Assembly (NCBI RefSeq): GCF_012396235.1
Contig: NZ_JAAXPA010000036.1
Location: 16,310-80,309, forward strand
DNA: 64,000 nucleotides
From: Rhodococcus opacus
GTDB taxonomy: Bacteria > Actinomycetota > Actinomycetes > Mycobacteriales > Mycobacteriaceae
Reading direction: 5' to 3'
Of this stretch, positions 52,924 to 59,834 are shown piece by piece. A program made the position numbers and the translations under genes. The notes beneath the pieces are model-generated. The model did not search any database. It had not been told where the DNA came from and was given only the letters and a program-made list of their open reading frames with translations. Each line of letters starts with the position of its first letter. Position 1 is the stretch's first letter.

Positions 52924-53616
52924 ATGCCGCTGCATGACAGATCAAGGCGACAGCAACTTCCGGAGGAAGTTGCCTCGTATGTACGCGAGATGATCATTTC
53001 CGGCGACGTGCGTGCAGGCGATTTCCTCCGCATCGAGCGGATCGCCGAAGCCGTGGGAGTCAGCACGACGCCCGTCCGCGAGGGGCTTCTTACACTCCGG
53101 AGCGAAGGCTTCGTCGAGTTGGTCCCCCGTCGAGGCTTCGTCGTGGCCCCGTTCACGAAGCAAGACGTGCGTGACCTCTTCTGGGCTCAGGCGCAACTGG
53201 CCGGTGAACTGGCTAACAGGGCCGCGAAGAACATCACCCCCCAGCAGATCGCCGAACTCGAGGGAATCCTCCAGCAGCACCAGGACGCCATTGCCCAGGG
53301 CGACACGGAACGTGTCGCCTCCCTCGGTCACGCGTTCCACCGCAAGATCAACCTGACCGCGGACTCTCCTCGCCTCGCCAGACTCCTGGGCTCCGTCGTC
53401 ACGAATCTTCCGGACCGCTTCTACGCCACCATCGAGGGCAAGATCACCACCACGCAGCAGGAGCATCCCGCCCTAATCGAAGCCTTGCGCAAACACGCGA
53501 GCAAGAGAGCAAAGACTCTCATGGAATCACACATTCTGGACGGCGCGGATCACCTGATCGAAGGACTCGAGCAGCGCGGGCTGTGGGATGCTGACGACGC
53601 GGCGAACGCGGGCTGA
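52924..53616 (+). CDS. GntR-family regulator (FadR/FCD subfamily)
   Basis: A 230-residue GntR regulator. The winged helix is at about 10-75 (RIERIAEAVGVSTTPVREGLLTLRSEGFVELVPRRG), followed by an all-helical FCD ligand domain with a metal-type His in SLGHAFHRKI. I chose the ATG at 52924, with GGGAAGG before it, over one at 52888, because the latter sits directly against the TATATT box and would lie upstream of the transcription start. The ligand is probably a small organic acid. Confidence 0.9.
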   Translation: MPLHDRSRRQQLPEEVASYVREMIISGDVRAGDFLRIERIAEAVGVSTTPVREGLLTLRSEGFVELVPRRGFVVAPFTKQDVRDLFWAQAQLAGELANRAAKNITPQQIAELEGILQQHQDAIAQGDTERVASLGHAFHRKINLTADSPRLARLLGSVVTNLPDRFYATIEGKITTTQQEHPALIEALRKHASKRAKTLMESHILDGADHLIEGLEQRGLWDADDAANAG

Positions 53617-53700
53617 TCCGCGGTCTGTCGCCCGTCTCCGTTCTCAGCGCCGTGCGCGCTGCACCGTTTCCGAGGGTAGGAATCCGAACCGCGCTCGGTA

Positions 53701-54051
53701 TTACTGAGCGAACCGACCGGAATGGAAGAACTCCACGTCGCCGCGATATCGGTGGCAGAGCCGCTGCGCCGCAATCGAGTTCGCGATGAACCTGGCCGAG
53801 CCGAACGCCACGCAGGTAGGCGGGGGGGTGTCGGGGGGATTGACCTGGAGGAACTCGGCACTGCCAAGAAGGGGAGCCGCTGGGCAGAGGAAAGCCGTCC
53901 GATACGAACTGGTCCGCTCGGTAATGCACCCACCGATGTCGTCGGCGTGCTCGCGGTCGTACACGGCTTCGATGACGGCATCCGCGTCCGCATCGCTCAC
54001 CACCCCATGGGTGTTGTGGCGGAACGAACGGTGTCGTTCGAGCCCGCTCAC
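53701..54051 (-). CDS. Hypothetical protein downstream of TetR
   Basis: A possible 116-residue protein starting at GTG six bases after the TetR stop. It is mixed in composition, with no motif I recognise; a middle segment, LLGSAEFLQVNPPDTPPPTCVAFGSARFIA, looks protein-like. The opposite strand has competing open frames. It may be a real co-transcribed gene, a remnant, or chance. Confidence 0.4.
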   Translation of the reverse strand: MSGLERHRSFRHNTHGVVSDADADAVIEAVYDREHADDIGGCITERTSSYRTAFLCPAAPLLGSAEFLQVNPPDTPPPTCVAFGSARFIANSIAAQRLCHRYRGDVEFFHSGRFAQ

Positions 54052-54057
54052 GATTCG

Positions 54058-54687
54058 CTAGGCGGACTCGGCGCTCTCGCGCTCGGCGGCCGCCAGCACA
54101 GCCTCGACCACCAGATCGTAGATCGTCCGACGATCGATGCTGGTCAGCTCCGCGATCTGGGCGCGGGCCGTCGGATACTCGGGGTCGGGAAGATGCGCGT
54201 GGATGCGCGTCCATGACGCGGCGTCCTTCGCCTGGATCTCGGGGGCCAGGGTGGCGAGTACGGCGACCTGCCCGGCGAGCCCGAGCGTGGCGTCGGCGAA
54301 TGCCCGGTAGTACCGGACCGTGGCTTCGCGTGATAGGCCCGACCTCGCGAACGTCTCGAGGATCAGCTCGACCATTCGGCGCTCTGCCGGACCGCCCGTG
54401 CTGCGGGCGAACGTCAGCGCCGCGATGGCAGGTGAGCGGACCGCGGTCGCCCAGATCCGATCGGCGATGCGCCGCAAGGTGTCCTGCCAGTGCTCGCTGT
54501 CGGGCACCTCCCCGATCTCCTCCAGTTCGACCGCGGTCGCATGGTCGTGGACGGCCAGTAGCAACTCGTCCCTGTCGCGGAACAGCCGGTACAGAGTCGT
54601 CGCATCGACCTTCAGTTCCTCGCCGAGGCGACGCATGGTCAACCCGGCTGCGCCGTCACGCTGAGCGAGTTCGAAGGCGGCCTTCAC
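54058..54687 (-). CDS. TetR-family regulator, probably shortened at the N-terminus
   Basis: A 209-residue TetR protein with the helix-turn-helix LTMRRLGEELKVDATTLYRLFRDRDELL at its start and a C-terminal ligand domain. The only usable start is GTG at 54687. The same frame continues upstream with TetR-like sequence (TTRRERKGLQQEAA) for 24 codons to a stop but has no start codon there. The first residues of the original gene thus seem to be missing, at the same place where the divergent permease is also cut. It may still be functional. Confidence 0.72.
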   Translation of the reverse strand: MKAAFELAQRDGAAGLTMRRLGEELKVDATTLYRLFRDRDELLLAVHDHATAVELEEIGEVPDSEHWQDTLRRIADRIWATAVRSPAIAALTFARSTGGPAERRMVELILETFARSGLSREATVRYYRAFADATLGLAGQVAVLATLAPEIQAKDAASWTRIHAHLPDPEYPTARAQIAELTSIDRRTIYDLVVEAVLAAAERESAESA

Positions 54688-54763
54688 CGCGGCTTCCTGC
54701 TGCAGCCCCTTGCGTTCACGCCGCGTCGTCCGCGCCGGCGGTGTGGCGCGAGCGGTGTCCTAC

Positions 54764-55999
54764 ATGGCACCGAGCCTGGTCATGATCATTTTCGGCGTCA
54801 TCGCGGTCGTCAGTGCCGGCACCGCGCCCACGGCGTTTCTGGTCGCGATCAGGGCGATGCTGCTCACCGCACTAAGCTACGCACGGCTGGCGCGCATCTA
54901 CCCGGTCTCGGGTTCGGCGTACTTCTACGCCCGCCGCAACCTCGGCTCGGCGGCCGGGTTCCTGGTCGGATGGGCGATCCTGTTGGACTACCTGTTCTTG
55001 CCGATGGTCGCGTGGCTGGCGCAGTCGATCCTGCTCAACGCACAGTTCCCCGCGGTTCCGATCTGGCTGTGGATGTTGATCAACGCCGGCTTGACCACGG
55101 CGATCAACGTCATCGGGATCGCACTCGCCGATCGTCTCAACCGGCTGCTACTCGCCGTCTCCACCTTCTTGGTACTGCTCTTCTTCGCGTACTGCATCAG
55201 GTTCCTCGTCTGCAATCCGGTCGCCTCCTACGGCGAACCGTTCTGGAATTCCAACAGCACGGTCGCCGGCATCTCCGCGGCAGCGGCGATCGCGGCGTAC
55301 TCGTTTCTCGGTTTCGATGCGGTGACCACACTCGCCGAGGAGACCAAGGACGCCGCGCGAAACATCCCCCGGGCCATCATCTGGATCGTCTCGATCGGCG
55401 GCGTCATCTTCTTCGTCGTGGCATATGTCATGCAGCTCGTCCACCCCGGCGACATCTTCGACGATGCGCAGGCCGCGTCGTACGCGATGTCGGTGCAGGT
55501 CGGCGGTCAGTTCTTCGCCGATTGGACCAATCTCGCGGGAATCATCGCAGGATCGGCATCCTGCCTGGCCGTCCAGCTCAGCTCGAGCCGTCTGCTGTTC
55601 ATCATGGGCCGCGACGGTGTTCTTCCTCGCCGATTGTTCGGAAAGCTCAACGGCCGTACCCGGACTCTCGTGTTCTGCGTGCTCGTCACGGGCGGCATGT
55701 GCTTCCTCGGTATGAACATGCCGCTCGAAACCGCGACGGGATTCATCAACTTCGGCGCGTTCACGGCCTTCACCGCAGTCAACCTCTGCGTCATCGTGTA
55801 CTACCTGCGAAATTACGCCGCACGGCAGTTGAGTGCAGTCCGCTTCGTGGTCATGCCGCTCGTCGGCGCCGTCGCGACGCTGTACATGATCACCCAGCTC
55901 AGCGAACATGCACTGATCTCCGGACTCTCCTGGTTGGCAATCGGAATCGTCTACCTCGTCTGGCTCACACGCGGCTTCCGCCGGCCGACGCCCGAATGA
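54764..55999 (+). CDS. APC-family permease, 5'-truncated
   Basis: An amino-acid/polyamine-type permease of 411 residues from the first ATG; the open frame runs back to a TTG at 54710. It opens abruptly inside helix 1 (YMAPSLVMIIFGVIAVVSAGTAP), where relatives have some 30-40 further residues, and no ribosome-binding site precedes any start. The rest looks intact, including SFLGFDAVTTLAEETKDAARNIPRA. The codons before 54760 read as TetR sequence on the other strand. A deletion that removed the divergent promoter and both gene starts is the simplest explanation; the gene may be dead. Confidence 0.68.
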   Translation: MAPSLVMIIFGVIAVVSAGTAPTAFLVAIRAMLLTALSYARLARIYPVSGSAYFYARRNLGSAAGFLVGWAILLDYLFLPMVAWLAQSILLNAQFPAVPIWLWMLINAGLTTAINVIGIALADRLNRLLLAVSTFLVLLFFAYCIRFLVCNPVASYGEPFWNSNSTVAGISAAAAIAAYSFLGFDAVTTLAEETKDAARNIPRAIIWIVSIGGVIFFVVAYVMQLVHPGDIFDDAQAASYAMSVQVGGQFFADWTNLAGIIAGSASCLAVQLSSSRLLFIMGRDGVLPRRLFGKLNGRTRTLVFCVLVTGGMCFLGMNMPLETATGFINFGAFTAFTAVNLCVIVYYLRNYAARQLSAVRFVVMPLVGAVATLYMITQLSEHALISGLSWLAIGIVYLVWLTRGFRRPTPE

Positions 56000-56061
56000 G
56001 CTTCACCCAGGAGCAGGCGGTCATCGTCGCCGCCGAACAGAGCAGCGAGGCCGCGAAATGA
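55996..56061 (+). CDS. Possible 21-residue coupling ORF
   Basis: A short open frame (MSFTQEQAVIVAAEQSSEAAK) whose ATG overlaps the permease stop and whose TGA overlaps the ATG of the broken hydrolase. Both overlaps are of the ATGA type. It may only relay ribosomes between the two genes, or be chance. Confidence 0.28.
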   Translation: MSFTQEQAVIVAAEQSSEAAK

Positions 56062-57205
56062 TCGACGACACCAAGACGATTGTCAGCCTTGCGGATTGGC
56101 AGAACCCACCGATCAACCGGTACACCTTCGGCCGAATGCGGCAAGTCGTGCCGACGGCACAGGTGGCTGCCGGATCGGCGCCACTGCGACTCACCGACGG
56201 CGACCCGCTCGATCTCGATCTCCCCGTCGGCACCGAAGCGCTCCGTTCAATACTCGACGCACCTACACCGACGGATTCATGGTCCTCCACAACGGCAGCG
56301 TCCGCGCCGAGCTGTACCCCGGAGACCTCGAACCCGACCGGACGCACATGCTGTTCTCGGTCAGCAAGTCAATTGTCGGAACCGTCGCGGCGAACTTGAT
56401 CGCAGCCGGTCTGCTGGACCCGGAAGCCGCCCTCACCGAGTACATTCCGGAGCTTGCGAACTCCGGCTACGCGGGTGCCACCGTGCGCCATATCCTCGAC
56501 ATGCGTTCCGGCATCCGATTCTCCGAAGAATACCTGGAACCGGGCGCCGAGGTGCGGCACCTCGATCAGGCCGTGGGCTGGATTCCGCGCGTCGACGATT
56601 GGGTACCGCCGTCGCTCTACCAGTTCCTTCCGATGCTGAAAGCGGCTCGCCCCCATGGCGGCCCGTTCGAATACCGATCGTGCGAAACGGATGTACTCGG
56701 CTGGGTGTGCGAACGCGCCGCCGCCGACCGTATGCCGGCGCTGCTGTCGCGGCTCGTGTGGTCGAAGTTCGCCGCCGACGACCTGGACGCCGGGGTAGAC
56801 CGTGCCGGAGCCGTTTTCGCGGACGGCGGCCTCGCCGCGACGCTCCGGGACGTTGCGCGATTCGGTGAGATGCTCCGCCGCGGCGGACGCATCGGCGCCG
56901 AACAGGTCGTGCCGCTGCACTGGATCGACGATTCCCTACGTGGCGCGCCCGATTCGCATGAGGCATATTCTCAATCGCCGACCGGAGCGCCGTTCCCGGG
57001 CGGGATGTACCGAAATCAGTTCTGGATTCCCCACCCCGATCGGCGTGTGCTGTTGTGTCTGGGAATCTACGGTCAGTTCATCCACATCGACATCGATCGG
57101 GGCGTCGTCGTCGTGAAACTGTCGTCCTGCCCGACACCGGTGAACGACGAACTGGACAACGCCGCTTTCGCCGCGGCCGAAGCGGTCGCCGCAGCGTTGG
57201 GCTGA
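56058..57205 (+). pseudogene. Serine hydrolase (beta-lactamase/EstB/NylB type), frameshifted
   Basis: The N-terminal part (MIDDTKTIVSLADWQNPPINRY...) is in the frame of 56058, while the rest, from RTYTDGFMVLHNGSV, is in the next frame. Adding one base near 56253 joins them into about 382 residues, the normal length for 6-aminohexanoate-dimer-hydrolase-like enzymes. The SxxK nucleophile motif lies in LFSVSKSIVG and a Tyr-x-Ser in EYRSCETD. Such enzymes hydrolyse amides, esters or peptides. It is a recent pseudogene or a sequencing error; no other break is seen. Confidence 0.8.
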
Positions 57206-57226
57206 ACGGTCACAGCGTCAGGGCGG

Positions 57227-57515
57227 GCGGACGCCCCCGGTCCACGGCCGCGGAGGCCGCGCACGTCCGCCTGTCCAACGGACGGGATTCGGTAAACACG
57301 CCACCCAGGACCTCACCCGCACCCTCGACGCCATCGATGACATCGACGTCGGCATCCTGCACATTCACTCCGAATCCGCCGGCGCGGACCCCCACGTCCC
57401 GTTCGGCGGCCCAAAGAAGAGCGGATACGGTCCGAAGGAGCAGGGCCGCTCGGCGCGGGAGTTCTTCACCCACACCACCACGGTGTACCTGCGGGGCGGG
57501 CAGGCGACGATATGA
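57227..57515 (+). pseudogene. Aldehyde dehydrogenase C-terminal remnant
   Basis: From about 57300 the frame ending at 57515 reads TQDLTRTLDAIDDIDVGILHI, then PHVPFGGPKKSGYGPKEQG and a typical FTHTTTVYL end, the last 70 residues of an NAD-dependent aldehyde dehydrogenase. A preceding stretch, AAEAAHVRLSNG, in another frame looks like the adjoining part. The active-site Cys and the whole cofactor domain are gone. It directly follows the broken hydrolase. Confidence 0.75.
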
Positions 57516-57534
57516 GAATTTGCAGCCTTGGCGT

Positions 57535-57562
57535 CCATGCCGTTGCGCATGCCAACGCATGG
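57535..57562. terminator. Hairpin after the aldehyde dehydrogenase remnant
   Basis: CCATGCCGTTG (57535-57545) pairs with CAACGCATGG (57553-57562) with one bulged base and a seven-base loop. It sits 20 bases after the remnant stop and may be its original terminator. Confidence 0.45.
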
Positions 57563-57707
57563 ATGGCGGTGTAGCAGCGTCACATTCCGAACACGAGTTC
57601 GTGAGGGACGGAAATCCTTTTCACTTCATCGAACATTCAACGGAGCATGCTTCGACGAATCCGGATCTGCACCGCCGAACCGAAAGTCCGGCACAACCGG
57701 ATCCCTG

Positions 57708-57745
57708 GTGGTCCGGGCGCGGCTCGATCAGCACGCCCGGACCAC
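57708..57745. terminator. Strong terminator hairpin
   Basis: GTGGTCCGGGCG (57708-57719) and CGCCCGGACCAC (57734-57745) form a perfect twelve-base-pair stem with a 14-base loop. It lies 38 bases beyond the stop of the leftward monooxygenase-domain gene and can also stop rightward transcription. Confidence 0.75.
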
Positions 57746-57783
57746 ACGTGCACTGTTCCAGCCGGTAGCTACCGACACCCCGA

Positions 57784-58092
57784 TCAGTCTTCTTCAGTCG
57801 CAGTGTTCTGGACCACCTCGAACCACGTGGAATCCATCTGGCCGGCTTCAAGTCCCACAAGCTCGTCACGAGTGGCGCGGAAGGCTTCGTCATGATGCCA
57901 GGCCGACCAGTCTTCTCTCGTTTCCCAGACACCGACGATGGCGCGCTCGAGTGGCTCATCGACCCCCTTGAGAAGTTGCGCTGAAATCCACCCCGGCTTT
58001 TCACGCGCCGCAGCAACCCGCTCATGCATTGCGCGGTCCCATCGCCCGGCACCCTCGTCGCGAAGCACAACTCTGGTGATGATTGTCATCAT
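57784..58092 (-). CDS. ABM-domain protein (antibiotic biosynthesis monooxygenase fold)
   Basis: A 102-residue dimeric alpha-beta barrel-type protein. It has the family pattern of an N-terminal strand TIITRVVL, a helix with RVAAAREKPGWISAQLL, then GVWETREDWSAWHHDEAF. Relatives include cofactor-free quinone-forming monooxygenases and heme-degrading enzymes; the exact activity is open. AAGGAG precedes the ATG at 58092; a second ATG follows at once. It stands alone within the decayed region but looks intact. Confidence 0.85.
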   Translation of the reverse strand: MMTIITRVVLRDEGAGRWDRAMHERVAAAREKPGWISAQLLKGVDEPLERAIVGVWETREDWSAWHHDEAFRATRDELVGLEAGQMDSTWFEVVQNTATEED

Positions 58093-58213
58093 TGTGGCTC
58101 TCCTTTCCGACCCTCCTCAGAATGAACCTGTGGGTCGGCAAACTCCACGAATGCGGCGGCACACCGCCGAGACGACGTGAAAGAGGCGGCACCGCGGGAT
58201 CCCGCAGCGTCGA

Positions 58214-58459
58214 TCACTGCCATCCGCTCGCCGGACGGTCGCCGTCGACCACCGCCCCGGCGGCGAGTTGCCGCCGGAGGAGGTTGAGTGCCGCATGCTG
58301 GAGGAGGAGTACGGCCTCGACGTTCGTCCCGAGGATGCGTGCCACCTCGACGGCCGGGAGGCGGTGCGCGAGCCGGAGTCGCAGCACCGTCCGGTGGCGG
58401 TCGGGGAGGCTGTCCATCAGGGTGACGGCCCCGGCCGCGTCCTCGTCGTCGATGGTCAC
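58214..58459 (-). CDS. Small sigma-70 region 4-like helix-turn-helix protein
   Basis: An 81-residue protein whose core, LPDRHRTVLRLRLAHRLPAVEVARILGTNVEAVLLLQHAALNLLRRQL, looks like region 4 of an ECF sigma factor without region 2. The helix-turn-helix has the pattern VEVARIL-GTNVEAV. It could bind DNA or RNA polymerase as a stand-alone factor, or be the tail of a lost sigma gene. The start is a GTG at 58459. Confidence 0.7.
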   Translation of the reverse strand: MTIDDEDAAGAVTLMDSLPDRHRTVLRLRLAHRLPAVEVARILGTNVEAVLLLQHAALNLLRRQLAAGAVVDGDRPASGWQ

Positions 58460-58591
58460 GACAGGCCTTTCTCTCGGATCGCACCACTGTCGCCGACCCG
58501 ATGTCCCAGGTGGAAGGGACCGGCGTCCCGACCGTCCGGGATCCTGTCGACACGGCTACGACGGTCCGCCCGACGCTTTACGCTGAACGGC

Positions 58592-59359
58592 ATGGCCGCT
58601 CTTCGCGCGGAGTGGATCAGGATCTGGCGCAACCCGGCCGACACCCTTGCGACCGTCGCGTTCAACGCCGTCCTGATGATCGGGGCCTGGTTCCTGCTCC
58701 CCCGGAACTGGTTGTTCGAGTGGACCGGACCGTCGGGTTTCGCTCTGGCCCTCGCCGGCTGGATGTACGCCGACGTCACCGCCACCAACGTGCTGGCACC
58801 GGACCGCGAGCGCGTTCTCGCCGCACTCGACGACCGGGACGCGCTGGGTGCGTTGCTCGCCGCCAAGGCGGTGGCGCTGTGGATGTTGATCGCCCCGATC
58901 TGCGCGACCATCGCGATCGCCGTGGGTGTCGTCGAGCAGGACTGGCTGTTCACGGCGGTGGTGGTGGTCGCGGTGGCGCTGTGCCCGTTCGGTGCACTTG
59001 CCGGGTCGAGTCTGGTCGGGGTGTTCTTCCCGTACCACCAGCGGTCGTTGCGGTGGCGGTGGGAGCAACGCGCCCGGTGGCGCACCGTCGTCGTCCGGTG
59101 GCTGATCCTGCTGGTGGTGCCGTACGGGGTGTTCCCGGCGTTGTCGGTGGCGATCGCCATGGTCCCGGTCGTGCTGTGGCGCCTCGTGCGACCGGGAGAT
59201 GTGCACACGCGGATCGGCACCGCGGACTTCGCTCTGTGCGTCGCCCTCGCCGTCGTCATCTCCGCGCTGATGTGGGTCGCGGCACGTCGAATCGCAATGT
59301 CACGCATACAACGCCACGAACCGTTGGCGGGCTATCTGCGCGATCGGGACAGGGGCTGA
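58592..59359 (+). CDS. Multi-pass membrane protein of unknown function
   Basis: A 255-residue protein with about six hydrophobic helices, an amphipathic start (MAALRAEWIRIWRNPADTL) and a conserved-looking GWMYADVTATNVLAPDRERVLAAL segment. It resembles permease subunits of ABC-2 exporters in outline, but no ATPase gene is adjacent. The ATG lies seven bases after TACGCT (58579-58584), a good -10 box, so it is probably leaderless. Function not assigned. Confidence 0.75.
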   Translation: MAALRAEWIRIWRNPADTLATVAFNAVLMIGAWFLLPRNWLFEWTGPSGFALALAGWMYADVTATNVLAPDRERVLAALDDRDALGALLAAKAVALWMLIAPICATIAIAVGVVEQDWLFTAVVVVAVALCPFGALAGSSLVGVFFPYHQRSLRWRWEQRARWRTVVVRWLILLVVPYGVFPALSVAIAMVPVVLWRLVRPGDVHTRIGTADFALCVALAVVISALMWVAARRIAMSRIQRHEPLAGYLRDRDRG

Positions 59360-59715
59360 GCCGGATCCGTGCCGGTGTCCTCCACGACGGCGGCTCCGCG
59401 CGCCAGGGCCACCGCGGCCATGACGACGGCGATCAGGGCGACGACGAGGACGGCGGTCACCTTCCGGTCGGCGTCGAGGTATTCGCCGAGCACCACGAAA
59501 CCGAGCGGCGACGCCACGAGGGGTTCCATCACCGTGGTCGCGGGGAGCGACGCCTGCAGCGCTCCGACCTGAAAGGCCGACTGCCCCGCGATCGCCGCGG
59601 TGAGGGCGGACGCCCACAGCCAGTCGGCGCGTGTGACCGTGCGCCCGGAGAACCGGGCACCGAGCGGCAACGCGACAACAGCGACAGCACGGAGTCGGTC
59701 ACAGTCATTCACTGT
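59332..59715 (-). pseudogene. DMT/EamA transporter C-terminal remnant
   Basis: The frame ending at 59332 encodes the last 110 or so residues of a drug/metabolite transporter (QSAFQVGALQASLPATTVMEPLVASPLGFVVLGEYL), about a third of the normal length. Upstream the similarity fades and there is no credible start or earlier helices. The 3' end overlaps the end of the convergent membrane protein gene by 28 bases. It is most likely a deletion remnant. Confidence 0.65.
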
Positions 59716-59778
59716 AAGTGCAGAATGTCCGGTTCGCCCCGAGACGTGAGCGCCGAAGCGCACTCCCGGACACATCGC

Positions 59779-59800
59779 CGCTCACCTGCGCAGGTGAGTG
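59779..59800. terminator. Palindromic hairpin after the FdhF-like gene
   Basis: CTCACCTGCGCAGGTGAG (59781-59798) is a perfect 18-base palindrome that extends outward with one mismatch. It lies 35 bases beyond the stop of the leftward molybdopterin enzyme and probably ends its transcript. A protein-binding role is also possible. Confidence 0.55.
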
Positions 59801-59834
59801 GGAAAGCGTGCCGGGGCACACGATGCCACTCACG

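Noticed and set aside
53722..54216. 164-residue plus-strand open frame over the TetR 3' end
   Set aside because: Half of it is antisense to a good TetR gene, and no start signal or motif is visible.
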